A stretch of 25,699 nucleotides of DNA, taken from NCBI GenBank assembly GCA_900552755.1, contig USAY01000012.1, positions 1 through 25,699 on the forward strand, given 5' to 3'. The notes beneath the pieces were generated by a model. That model was not told the DNA's origin and did no database searches. It saw nothing but the letters and a program-made list of their open reading frames with translations. This document shows, piece after piece, positions 1 through 7,935 of the stretch. The position numbers were made by a program, and so were the translations under genes. The DNA comes from an uncultured Collinsella sp. (GTDB lineage Bacteria; Actinomycetota; Coriobacteriia; Coriobacteriales; Coriobacteriaceae). How positions within the stretch are numbered: position 1 is the stretch's first letter; each line of letters begins with the position of its first letter.

Positions 1-110
1 AGCTCATAGGGCACACCCAGCGCCTCGAGCTCGGCGGTGCAACCTTCCATAACGCCCAGATCGGACTTGGAGCCCATGATAATCCCGACAACCGGCTTCT
101 GATCTGCCAT
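1..110 (-). CDS. purE: 5-(carboxyamino)imidazole ribonucleotide mutase, N-terminal part (cut by window edge)
   Basis: Only the first 36 codons are inside the window. They read MADQKPVVGIIMGSKSD and onward, and the GIIMGSKSD segment is the phosphate-binding signature of class I PurE, which converts N5-CAIR to CAIR in purine synthesis. The ATG is at 108-110, and a full AGGAGG ribosome binding site sits at about 120-125, so the start is clear. A candidate promoter lies at 174-179. purE is separated from the GH31 gene upstream by a terminator and a long hairpin, so it probably starts its own transcript. It fits with purA and purD elsewhere in the window, but it is not in the same operon. Confidence 0.93.
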   Translation of the reverse strand, partial: MADQKPVVGIIMGSKSDLGVMEGCTAELEALGVPYE

Positions 111-161
111 AAACAAAGACCTCCTGTTGAGAGCGGTGACGCGGCGAATCCGCGACCCTTA

Positions 162-179
162 ACTACTGAGAGTAGTATA
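162..179 (-). promoter_or_regulatory. candidate purE -10 box with overlapping palindrome
   Basis: On the minus strand a perfect -10 hexamer TATACT lies at 174-179, about 64 bases before the purE ATG. No convincing -35 is visible at the right distance. A perfect inverted repeat, ACTACT-gag-AGTAGT (162-176), overlaps the downstream half of the -10 and the likely transcription start, where a repressor could act. The regulator is unknown. Confidence 0.4.
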
Positions 180-205
180 GCTGCTCCCGTCCCTGCGGTC
201 TGCGT

Positions 206-293
206 GGTGCTTTGCGGGCGGGCCAGGCTTTATCTTCACTCCGGTTGCTTTGCAAAGTCGTTCAGATAAAGCCTGTCCCGCCCGCAAAGCACC
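206..293. repeat. long hairpin element R1 (30-bp stem, conserved 28-nt loop)
   Basis: Arms 206-235 and 264-293 are reverse complements over 30 bases with one mismatch (C223 against A276). The 28-base loop (236-263) contains TCCGGTTGC and GCAAAGTCG. Nearly the same loop, in the opposite orientation, is found in the hairpin at 10243-10327, whose stem is unrelated in sequence. R1 lies between the terminator of the GH31 gene and the purE promoter. It is not followed by a clear T-run on either strand, so it is not an ordinary intrinsic terminator. Confidence 0.85.
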
Positions 294-296
294 CCT

Positions 297-333
297 CGAC
301 CTACCGGGGATTGCTATGACGTACGTTGGCTGA
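297..333 (+). repeat. 37-nt imperfect direct repeat, copy A
   Basis: Copy A matches copy B (7199-7235) at 30 of 37 positions without gaps. Shared blocks are CGACC, ACCGGG, ATGACG, CACG or TACG, and TGGCTGA. The two copies have the same orientation and flank the GH31 gene. Copy A starts three bases after the R1 stem ends. Confidence 0.6.
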
Positions 334-346
334 AATAATAAAGCAA

Positions 347-376
347 TGCCCGCCGTCCTTGACGGAGCGGCGGGCA
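347..376 (-). terminator. intrinsic terminator of the GH31 gene
   Basis: TGCCCGCCG (347-355) pairs with CGGCGGGCA (368-376), and TCC/GGA pairs inside. On the minus strand the hairpin is followed by TTGCTTTATTATTT. It lies 24 bases after the stop codon of the GH31 gene. Confidence 0.85.
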
Positions 377-399
377 CGTTTGCTTAGTTGTCGCTGGGA

Positions 400-3300
400 C
401 TACTTAGCCTTGCTGCGACGATGGAAGAAAGCGCCGATCGCGGCGATGATGGCGCCAAGACCACCGACGGCCGCGACGGTCGCCGCCGTCTGGTCGCCGG
501 TATTGGGGATCGCCGAACCGCTCTTCTTGCTGCCCTGGGCCTTGTCGCCTGCGGGCTTGCCCGCCTGGTTGCCGCCGTTTGAGCCATTGCCGGAACCCTG
601 GTTGCCCGAGCCGCCCTGGTTGCCGGAATCGGCATCCTTGAGGCTCTCAATGGCCAGCTTGAGCTGGTCATAGGCCGCCTGGAGCTGGATGTCGGAAGCA
701 TTCTCATCACCCAAGACGTCCTCGGCGTAGGTAATGGCATCCGTCAGGGCCTTGACAGACTCGTCCGTCTTGCCCCTGGTGTCAGTCTCCTTCGCCTGCT
801 TGACCAAGGCCTTGAGCTGCTTCTTGGTCGGGTTCTCGACCGGGGTCACCGGGGTCTTCTCAAGCGCGTCGCGAGCACTCTCGAGTGCCTTGAGTGCCTG
901 GTCGACCTCGTCCTGCGTGGCGTTCTCGTCGTTCAGGATGGCGCGGGCGCTCGCCAAGGCGTTCTGGAACGCGGTCCAGGAAGCCTCGGTGTAGTCGCTG
1001 GCCTTAAGGTCGCCGGCTGCAACCTCGGCATCAACCTTTTCAATCGCGGCAGTGAGGTCGTCCTTCGCCACCGGATTGGGAACGGCCGTACCGTAGAACT
1101 TGAGCTCCGCCATGCTGCAGTAGGCGTCAACGCTGCCACCGCCGGCGTGGAGCACCTTGACGGTCACGTAGCGACCGCGCGCGGCACCAAAGCTCATCTG
1201 CTTCCAGTCGCCACGGTCGGTGAGCACGCGGCCGTCGTTGTCGAAGGTAAACGTACCCATCGACGTGGCGGTGCCCATCTCATAACCGTCGGCGGTGTCG
1301 GAAACCAGCACCTCGGCCTCAAAGATATCGCCGTTCGTGCCGCCGTCCTGGCGCGGCAGGAACGTGACGTCGGTGAGATCGTAGTCGCGGCCCAGGTCGA
1401 CGGCCAGGTACTGGGGCATACCGGCCTTATAGGCCCAGTCGCTGTGCCAGAGCGTCTGCTCATCGCCGTCAAGAGCGTTGACGGCGTTGCTGCCCTCATA
1501 GTCGGCCTCGCTCGAGAAGCCGGTCACCTTGACGTTCTCGCGGTTCTCGGGCGTGTTGATGAGGCTCTTCTCATCGACGGGGCGCATCTTGAGGCCGTCG
1601 ATTGCCTTCTCGATCTTGGCCGTGGCGTCTGCGACATCCTTCTTGCTATAGCTGCCCTGGCCGCCATCGAGGAGCTTCTGAGCCGCCTCGACCGCAGCGG
1701 TGAGGGCTGCATAGGAATCCTTGGTGTAGACGGACTCGCTGTAGCCCGCGGCCTTGGAAAGCGCTGCCATGAGCGCAGAGGTGTCGACACCAGCCTTGAC
1801 CTCGACCTCATAGGATGCGGTCTTGGAGGGATCGAGCACCGACGCCACCGTGATCGTTGCCTTGCCGGCCTTGTTGGCGCGCAGGTAGTAGCTCACGCTA
1901 TCGCCGGCCTGGACAGCGGAGACGCTCACCACAGAAGGATCGGAGCTCTCGACCGTCACATAGGGGTAGCCGGCGCTCTCGGGCGTGGCCTTGGCGTCGA
2001 CGAGCGTCACGTCGCCCTCGAAGAACTCGGTCTGGTTCTTGCCCAGTTCGACACCCTCGATGGCCTCGACACCCTGTGTGTAGTTGAAGTTGATCTCGCG
2101 CAGCGTGAGCATCTGGTCACCCGATGCCTCAAGCGGCGTGATCTCGACCTTGGTCGCCTTCTTGCCCTTGTTCTCGGCAGAGAGGCCAAAGGCGTAGCGA
2201 GCCTGATAGGAATCAAAGCTTCCGCCCGAGAACTCCTGGGTCGAGCCGTCCTCGAACGTCACGACGGACTTAATCTTCTGCACGGTGCCGTTGCCACCGT
2301 TGCGGTTAACGACCTCGACGCTATCGAGTTTCGACGGCGTCTTGAAGGCGAACGTCATCGTGGCGGGCAGCTTGACGTAGGTCGGCATCTTGCCGTCGAT
2401 CCAGTTGGGCCCATAGTTCCACAGGAACTCGAAGTCGTTGCCGCCCTCATTGTTGTCGAACAGTCCGTCATAGCTCTTCTGCTGGATGAGCTTCTCGACG
2501 TTGGTGCCGTCGTCGGTGGGGAGCTCGTCGTTGGTCATCGTGATGTTGAAGGCATCCTGACCGTACTCGGCAACCGTGGGCTGCGGAACGTCCGGCATCG
2601 TCACGGTACCGTCACTCGTAAACTCGAGCGCATCGCACGCCGGACCGATGAGCCAAGACGTCGAGGGCAGTTCAACCTTGCCGGCCGTCTTGGCCTTGAG
2701 TTTGAAGCTCGCCACCGCGCCAGTGCCGTTGTAGAGCTTGCCGTCACCGCGGTTGGCAAAGGCGAGGTTGATGGTCTGTGTGCCGTCCGCGAACTGGACC
2801 TTCTCGCGCGACAGGTTCTCCATGCCGGCGGTCGAACCATCCTGCGAGATGCTCTCGGACACAAACTCAAACTGGTCACTCTTAAAGTTGACGAGCGCGC
2901 CCAGGGCGTTGACGTTCTTGGCGTCGGCCGCATAGACATCGACGGTGATCTCATCGCCGGCATCGACCTCGGTCTTGCTCGGAATCACCGCGAGCTTGCC
3001 GGCGACCTTGCCTTTCTGCTTGGTGCCGCCATCAAGCCCCGCCATGGTAAACGAGTAGTCGTAGACATCATAGACCCCGTTGCCGTTGAGATCGGCAAAG
3101 TGGTCGCGAATCTGCGAGTCGAACGTCGAGGTATCGGGCTCGCGGTTCTCGAGACCCAGATAATTCTTCATGTTGGAATAGTCGCCATCGGAGATCGTTG
3201 CCTTGTTGAGGTTGGAACCCACAGCAAAGCCGTCCGTACCATCGGCCTTGTAGATGGCGATCTCGGACGCGGAGAAGAAGTTACCAACCGAAGCGAGCGG

Positions 3301-6300
3301 CGTCATACGCACGTAGCGTGCGGCCACGGCGCCGTCGAACGTCACCGTTTTGCAGGCGGCGGAGCGCTCCCAATCGACCTCCTGGCTCGTCCAATGGACA
3401 CCGTCGAGACTCGTCTCGATGCGCATCTTGGTCACAGTGCCGTTGCCGGCGTCGGTACGCGGATAGTACTCGAGCTTGTCGAGCTTGTAGGCGCGGCCGT
3501 AGTCGACGGTGAGCGCCTTGCCCAGGTCGTTGCCGCCGGAGTGGAAGCCGCCGTCGCTCGTCTGGAACTCATGGTCGAAGGCGAGATCGGCCTTATGGCT
3601 GCCGTAGATCGAGCCCTCCCAGGTGATCTTCTCGGCCTCGGGCACGTTCCGCCATGGGTCGAGTGCGGAGTTCGCCGCGAGCACATCGCTCCAACGGGAG
3701 TAGCCCTCGGCGTTGCGCGAACGGATCTGGTAGGTGTGCTTGCTATTGTAGGCAAGATCGGTATGCGTGAATTCCGCTGCATCGCCCACGGCGAACACGG
3801 TGCCATCGACCTTAAGGTCGTAGGAGGTAGCACCATCGACCTTTCCCCAGGTGAGCTTAATGCTCGTGGGGGTCGTGGCGTCCTCGGGGGCAGCAAGGTT
3901 CGCGGGTGCGGAGAGGTTCTCGTTGAGGCGGTCGGCCGCGAGCGTGGCGTCGGCGTTCACGAAACCGCCCAGCTCGAGCGTCTGCTCCGCTGCAGCGACA
4001 TCGGTCTTCGCAAACTTGACGTAGACCTTGGGGTTCGTGGTGATCTTAGTGTCGTTGAAGCTCTCGCCCTTCTCGGCCTCGGTGCTGTCCGCATCGCTGC
4101 CGTAGTGGTTGAGGTTGGGGCTTTCGTTGTAGAAGTAGACCGCTTGGCCAGCCTCGGGGGTCGCGGCGTCGAAAGCCTCCTGTGAGTCGACCTCGGTCAC
4201 GTTGAGCGCAGTGCCGCCATTCTTGGCGATGACGCTCGCAGGCTTGGCGGACACGTTGGCCACGAAGGTCGTGGTGCGGTTGGAGTCGTAGCCGTTGTAG
4301 CCACCCTGCGAAGCCTCAGCGGTAAAGGTGGCGGTGCCGCCCGTGGCCTTGGAGCTGTAGACGGTGCTCACGTGCTCGCCGTAGGAGATGTTGTCGATCG
4401 TGCCGTAGGCATCGTCCTCGGTCGTGTTGTTCTGGATGGAGGAGCCGTCGTCCTCGTACTGCGTAAAGGTGCCGTCACCCTCGGTGGCGAAGAACTCGAC
4501 GATACGCTGGCTGCGATCGGTGCCCTTGGTGTTAGTCTCGGTCACGGCCTCGGGGTTGTTGTTCTCGGCATACATCGGCACGATGGCGTTGGCCTTTACA
4601 AAGAGCGGCAACTTCCAAAGCGGAGCATCGTAGTTGTTGAGGACCTGGCCGCCGCGGTACTGCTTACCCGAGAAGTAGTCAATCCAGATGGTGGGATTCT
4701 CGTCGGTGCCGTAGTTGGGAAGGTAGATACCATTGCGAACGTCGTTGCCGTTCTCATCTGCCTGGGTATCCTGATACACCGGTGCCACCAGGAAGTTCTC
4801 ACCGAACATGTACTGATACTGCGTCGAGGTGCTTGCGGCGTACTCGGAGTTGTCGGAGAGCAGCATGGCGCGGATCATGGGCAGGCCGGTATCGCCGTTG
4901 CCCGTGTCGATGTTGGCCGCCGAGGCCGCGCTCGTGTAGATATAGGGCATGAGTTGCGCCTTGAGCTTGAGGTAAAAGCGCGAAATGCCCGTGTAGGGAT
5001 CGCCGTGCGTCATGGGCGACTTGCGGTAGGTGCCCCAGCCGTCCATGTCGAGCATAGAGGGCGTGAACGTCTTCCACTGGTAGTCGCGCGCGGAGATGAT
5101 GGGGCTGCCACCAAAGATGCCGTCCATATCGGAGCCGATGTTGGGGTTGCCCGAGAGGCTCTGACCGATATACGTGGGGATGTGGAAGCGGATGTACTCC
5201 CAGTTGCCGCCGTACTGATCGCCGGTCCAGATGCCGCCATAGCGCTGCGTGCCGGCCCAACCGTCAAGCGTGATGATGTTGGGGCGCTTGTTGGCGCCGG
5301 TCGTCACCGTATCGTAGGCCGTCTTGATGCCGTTGAGGCCAAAGGAGTAGCCAGAGCCCACCCAAGCGACGTCGGTCTTGAGGGTGGTAATGCCGCCCGT
5401 CTTGACCTCGGCGTCGAAATCGCGAAGCAAATGCCACGGGGTCTCGGAGTTGCTGTCAGGCTCCAGGTTAGACTGGGTCCACAGACCCGTGCTCACACCC
5501 TTGGAGTTAGCATACTCGGTAAACTTCTTAAGGTTGTCGACGTTGGCACGCACGGCGTTGAGGCGCTCGGCTGAACTCGTTCCGTCGGAGTTGACGCCGC
5601 CGGTCTTGTAATAACCGTTCTGGCCATAGCCGGCACCGTATCCGTCGTTCGGCAGGAACCAGCCGAGCGGCATGTCGTTGTCCTCGTAGTCATCGATAAC
5701 CCGCTGGGCGGAGAATTGGCGGTCGAAATCGGTCGCCTTCATGTTCTCGGTATCGACCGTGGGGCCCTCACCGTTGAGCGTCTCGGCCGCAAGCGTGCCG
5801 TCGAGCTTGTAGCCCGTCGCCATGCCAGACTCGTACTTAACGTCGCCCTCCTTGCTCGAGGACTTGCTGCCCTTGGTCTCCCACTTCTTCTGACCCGAGG
5901 TCGTTGACCAGCCATCACGGTTATAGGCATTCAGATGACCCAGGTAGAAACCGTACTCGGGCAGCAGTACCGGATTACCGGTCACCTTGTAGTAGTCCTG
6001 CAGCATCTCGGTCGCCACGTTCGAGGCGCCCTCATTGGTCGCCACGAAGTAGTAGGCGTCGAACTCATTCTCGCTGTGCGAAGTCGTGACTGTTGATGCG
6101 TCCGTGGAACCGAAGTCGTAGGAACCCTCTGCAAACGTGTTTCGGAGCACGCCGTAACCGTCACTCGTCCAGTAGAACGGGTTGGGCGAAGCAACGCCGC
6201 CATCGGTCCAGTTGTTGGTGTTGGAGATGGCGATAGTCTGGTTGGTGTGCAGGAAGCGGCCGTTCTGAGTACCGCCGCCAAAGAAGTTCTCGGACTTCTC

Positions 6301-6810
6301 CTTGGCGAGCGTCTGTACGGTGCCCTTCTTATCAAGGTCGAGGGACGCGGACTCGGAGACCACGACACGGTCGCCCGACTTGATGCTCATCTTGCCAGTC
6401 GCCTTGTCCAGGATCACGGTCGCCTTTCCACCGCTGATCTCGATAGTGTTGCCCTTGTCGGCAACCGTCGCACTCGGCTTGCTGTAGGTGTCCGAGGCAT
6501 CGGGCTGGGCCTGGATCTTAGCCGTGTGGGACTTACTGCGCGGCGTTGCGTACTCGGAAAACTCACCCTTGGGATCAACGTTGTAACGGAAAATACCGTC
6601 CTCGAGGAACGTAATGCGGCCCTTGATGCCGCCGGCGAAATCGATGTCAACGACGTTCGAGGCAGACTGAGACACGGTCGCCGATTCGACGCCCTTGAGT
6701 GGCGTGGCAACCGCCTGCTGGGGACTGGCGAACACGAGCGTCGCTGCCGTGGCAACGAGGACTGCGCTTCCCTTCACCCATCGTTTCGTAAAAATGGAAT
6801 TCCTACGCAC
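400..6810 (-). CDS. giant cell-wall-anchored multidomain GH31 family glycosidase
   Basis: A secreted 2136-residue protein. The start is GTG at 6810, supported by GGAAGGAG five bases upstream. Approximate layout: Sec signal peptide 1-35 (cleavage after AVA); GH31 N-terminal beta domain and barrel to about 750, with candidate nucleophile D480 (KTDVAW) and acid/base D531 (TGDQYGG), then the SGNPNIGSD segment typical of the family; fn3 about 960-1048; F5/8 type C about 1053-1187; dockerin-like calcium loop (DLNGNGVYDVYD) about 1230-1260; cohesin-like domain about 1268-1403; a second discoidin-like module about 1437-1580; Ig/BIG2-like 1580-1672; FIVAR 1672-1744; F5/8 type C 1760-1908; FIVAR 1917-1985 and 1995-2057; Gly/Asn-rich linker; sorting signal IPNTG at 2101-2105, a hydrophobic helix and a basic tail. 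GH31 acts on alpha-linked glycans (glucose, xylose, galactose or GalNAc). The module set suggests attack on host or dietary glycans at the cell surface. The exact substrate cannot be read from the sequence. Confidence 0.9.
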   Translation of the reverse strand: MRRNSIFTKRWVKGSAVLVATAATLVFASPQQAVATPLKGVESATVSQSASNVVDIDFAGGIKGRITFLEDGIFRYNVDPKGEFSEYATPRSKSHTAKIQAQPDASDTYSKPSATVADKGNTIEISGGKATVILDKATGKMSIKSGDRVVVSESASLDLDKKGTVQTLAKEKSENFFGGGTQNGRFLHTNQTIAISNTNNWTDGGVASPNPFYWTSDGYGVLRNTFAEGSYDFGSTDASTVTTSHSENEFDAYYFVATNEGASNVATEMLQDYYKVTGNPVLLPEYGFYLGHLNAYNRDGWSTTSGQKKWETKGSKSSSKEGDVKYESGMATGYKLDGTLAAETLNGEGPTVDTENMKATDFDRQFSAQRVIDDYEDNDMPLGWFLPNDGYGAGYGQNGYYKTGGVNSDGTSSAERLNAVRANVDNLKKFTEYANSKGVSTGLWTQSNLEPDSNSETPWHLLRDFDAEVKTGGITTLKTDVAWVGSGYSFGLNGIKTAYDTVTTGANKRPNIITLDGWAGTQRYGGIWTGDQYGGNWEYIRFHIPTYIGQSLSGNPNIGSDMDGIFGGSPIISARDYQWKTFTPSMLDMDGWGTYRKSPMTHGDPYTGISRFYLKLKAQLMPYIYTSAASAANIDTGNGDTGLPMIRAMLLSDNSEYAASTSTQYQYMFGENFLVAPVYQDTQADENGNDVRNGIYLPNYGTDENPTIWIDYFSGKQYRGGQVLNNYDAPLWKLPLFVKANAIVPMYAENNNPEAVTETNTKGTDRSQRIVEFFATEGDGTFTQYEDDGSSIQNNTTEDDAYGTIDNISYGEHVSTVYSSKATGGTATFTAEASQGGYNGYDSNRTTTFVANVSAKPASVIAKNGGTALNVTEVDSQEAFDAATPEAGQAVYFYNESPNLNHYGSDADSTEAEKGESFNDTKITTNPKVYVKFAKTDVAAAEQTLELGGFVNADATLAADRLNENLSAPANLAAPEDATTPTSIKLTWGKVDGATSYDLKVDGTVFAVGDAAEFTHTDLAYNSKHTYQIRSRNAEGYSRWSDVLAANSALDPWRNVPEAEKITWEGSIYGSHKADLAFDHEFQTSDGGFHSGGNDLGKALTVDYGRAYKLDKLEYYPRTDAGNGTVTKMRIETSLDGVHWTSQEVDWERSAACKTVTFDGAVAARYVRMTPLASVGNFFSASEIAIYKADGTDGFAVGSNLNKATISDGDYSNMKNYLGLENREPDTSTFDSQIRDHFADLNGNGVYDVYDYSFTMAGLDGGTKQKGKVAGKLAVIPSKTEVDAGDEITVDVYAADAKNVNALGALVNFKSDQFEFVSESISQDGSTAGMENLSREKVQFADGTQTINLAFANRGDGKLYNGTGAVASFKLKAKTAGKVELPSTSWLIGPACDALEFTSDGTVTMPDVPQPTVAEYGQDAFNITMTNDELPTDDGTNVEKLIQQKSYDGLFDNNEGGNDFEFLWNYGPNWIDGKMPTYVKLPATMTFAFKTPSKLDSVEVVNRNGGNGTVQKIKSVVTFEDGSTQEFSGGSFDSYQARYAFGLSAENKGKKATKVEITPLEASGDQMLTLREINFNYTQGVEAIEGVELGKNQTEFFEGDVTLVDAKATPESAGYPYVTVESSDPSVVSVSAVQAGDSVSYYLRANKAGKATITVASVLDPSKTASYEVEVKAGVDTSALMAALSKAAGYSESVYTKDSYAALTAAVEAAQKLLDGGQGSYSKKDVADATAKIEKAIDGLKMRPVDEKSLINTPENRENVKVTGFSSEADYEGSNAVNALDGDEQTLWHSDWAYKAGMPQYLAVDLGRDYDLTDVTFLPRQDGGTNGDIFEAEVLVSDTADGYEMGTATSMGTFTFDNDGRVLTDRGDWKQMSFGAARGRYVTVKVLHAGGGSVDAYCSMAELKFYGTAVPNPVAKDDLTAAIEKVDAEVAAGDLKASDYTEASWTAFQNALASARAILNDENATQDEVDQALKALESARDALEKTPVTPVENPTKKQLKALVKQAKETDTRGKTDESVKALTDAITYAEDVLGDENASDIQLQAAYDQLKLAIESLKDADSGNQGGSGNQGSGNGSNGGNQAGKPAGDKAQGSKKSGSAIPNTGDQTAATVAAVGGLGAIIAAIGAFFHRRSKAK

Positions 6811-6882
6811 CTGGACTCCTTCCCTCCGACATGCGGAAGTGTCGCGGACGCGCGCCCCGCAGCATGGGCGAACGCATCAAAC

Positions 6883-6890
6883 GGGGGGGG
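6883..6890. repeat. G8 homopolymer tract (C8 in the GH31 leader)
   Basis: Eight consecutive G residues on the plus strand, so C8 in the transcript, 73 bases before the GTG of the GH31 gene and downstream of its candidate operator. Tracts of this length can slip during replication. Confidence 0.8.
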
Positions 6891-6937
6891 TGTTCGGTAC
6901 ATTCCGTACAATTGGCCCACCCGTTACCAAGGGGTCA

Positions 6938-6953
6938 ACTGGTAGTAACCAGA
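6938..6953 (-). promoter_or_regulatory. DasR/NagR-like operator upstream of the GH31 gene
   Basis: The sequence CTGGTAGTAACCAG (6939-6952) has TGGT-N4-ACCA symmetry. This is the same half-site and spacing as known GntR/HutC-type operators of DasR and NagR (TGGT-CTAG-ACCA), which respond to amino-sugar metabolites. A possible minus-strand -10 (TTATAG, 6961-6966) lies 7 bases upstream, so a bound repressor would cover the transcription start. The -35 is poor. The regulator is not encoded in this window. Confidence 0.45.
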
Positions 6954-7066
6954 TAGCCACCTATAAGGTTGAACCAGCATACGTGAGCAGCTGCGCAAAT
7001 TAAGTTTGGAATTCTCCCAGCGGTATAAAAATGAACGTAGATGGCGAAGTGGGTCTAATCAACCAT

Positions 7067-7135
7067 ACCAATTGGTTCTCCAGCCAGATACCACTTAAGC
7101 ATAGTTTTACTGTTTAACTGGTATTACATAACCAA
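7067..7135. promoter_or_regulatory. two further ACCA/TGGT palindromes upstream of the GH31 gene
   Basis: A perfect 10-base palindrome ACCAATTGGT lies at 7067-7076. A looser one, ACTGGT-N8-ACCAAT when read outward from the centre, lies at about 7117-7136. Both use the half-sites of the operator at 6938-6953 with different spacing. They could be auxiliary sites for the same or a related regulator. Confidence 0.3.
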
Positions 7136-7198
7136 TACCTTTCCTCGGAAAACGGGCTTCGCGAATTATCCTGAGGGAAAGTCGTAGCCGCCACCCCG

Positions 7199-7235
7199 CG
7201 ACCCACCGGGAATATCCATGACGCACGGTGGCTGA
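7199..7235 (+). repeat. 37-nt imperfect direct repeat, copy B, with short hairpin
   Basis: Same orientation as copy A (297-333), 30 of 37 identical. In copy B the ends of the unit pair as CCACCG (7203-7208) with CGGTGG (7225-7230), while in copy A this pairing is broken. Just before it, AAAGTCGT and CACCCC also recur in the same order upstream of copy A, so the shared unit may be longer than 37 bases. Confidence 0.55.
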
Positions 7236-7268
7236 TTTGATTTGAAATAGGAGGTTGTTGGAGGGTGG

Positions 7269-7472
7269 TGGACAGTTAGTTCAGATACGTATATTTTGGC
7301 GGTGCTAATTGGCGCTAACAAACTGGTTTTAAGTCGCTTTAGATCTAATAATAGGTCTTTCTCGCTATTGCCCGCGCGGCCTTGTCGGTCCAGACTATCA
7401 AAAATAGCTCAATTGTGCCCAAATTGGCCTCCACACGTCCTCTGAAAAATACGTATCTGAACTAACTGTCCA
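7269..7472. mobile_element. 204-bp MITE-like element with 24-bp perfect terminal inverted repeats
   Basis: The left end TGGACAGTTAGTTCAGATAC (7269-7288, continuing to 7292) is repeated as an exact reverse complement at 7449-7472. Beyond 24 bases the pairing continues with one mismatch over a T-run. The interior of about 156 bases has no meaningful reading frame. The TG...CA ends are compatible with IS3-like termini, but no transposase is present here. I see no target duplication in the flanks (gtgg against agag). It sits between the toxin gene terminator and the regulatory region of the GH31 gene. Confidence 0.7.
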
Positions 7473-7494
7473 AGAGGAATGTCCACAGATAGAA

Positions 7495-7531
7495 AAAGGC
7501 TCTGGCGGACCTCCGAATCACCAGAGCCTTT
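7495..7531 (-). terminator. intrinsic terminator of the toxin-antitoxin operon
   Basis: AAAGGCTCTGG (7495-7505) pairs perfectly with CCAGAGCCTTT (7521-7531). On the minus strand the stem runs into TTTTTC. It lies about 55 bases after the toxin stop codon, immediately next to the MITE-like element. Confidence 0.85.
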
Positions 7532-7584
7532 CAAAACTCGCACACCTGAAGCACATCGCTGCATTCCTGTTTTCGCCCATGAAG

Positions 7585-7935
7585 TTAGAGAGCCTCTTCC
7601 GCCCACTTCTCGAAATCAATCGCACGCCTTTGGGCGGTTCGGTACGCTTCCATGTCTTCACGAGCGCCTACCACTACGATGGCCATTTTTCCTTTGATTT
7701 TAATGAGGCGGTACACAATCCGAATGCCACTTCCCCTGAGCTTGATTTTCATGAAGCCCGTCAAATCCGTGCCTGCCTTGTTTCCAAGAGGCTTGCCGAA
7801 TCCGCCTTCGTTCTGCGGCAATGGGTTCGTTCTGATTCTTTCTATGGCCTTAAACACGTGTTTTCGCTGGGAACCATCGAGACGCTTGAGATCCTTGAGA
7901 GTATCCGGGTAGAAAGCGACTTCGTACCCGCTCAT
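7585..7935 (-). CDS. RelE/ParE superfamily toxin (mRNA interferase type)
   Basis: A 116-residue basic protein with the RelE fold pattern: N-terminal YEVAFYPDTLKDLKRLD helix region, a PLPQNEGGFGKPLG turn, KIKLRGSGIRIVYRL strands with the expected central Arg residues, and an AREDMEAYRTAQRR C-terminal helix. Members of the family bind the ribosome and cut mRNA, or in the ParE branch poison gyrase. The sequence does not decide between them. The ATG at 7933-7935 overlaps the antitoxin stop by four bases (ATGA), so translation is coupled. The last 20 residues are slightly longer than in typical family members. Confidence 0.85.
   Translation of the reverse strand: MSGYEVAFYPDTLKDLKRLDGSQRKHVFKAIERIRTNPLPQNEGGFGKPLGNKAGTDLTGFMKIKLRGSGIRIVYRLIKIKGKMAIVVVGAREDMEAYRTAQRRAIDFEKWAEEAL

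Noticed and set aside
206..293. R1 as an ordinary intrinsic terminator
   Set aside because: The stem is too long, the loop is conserved elsewhere, no T-run follows, and a good terminator for the same gene already lies at 347-376.
1147..4185. Open frame of 1012 codons on the plus strand, antisense to the GH31 gene
   Set aside because: A shadow of the high-GC coding strand: the protein is low-complexity (Val, Gly, Leu, Arg, His) with no domain, and the opposite strand encodes clear modules here.
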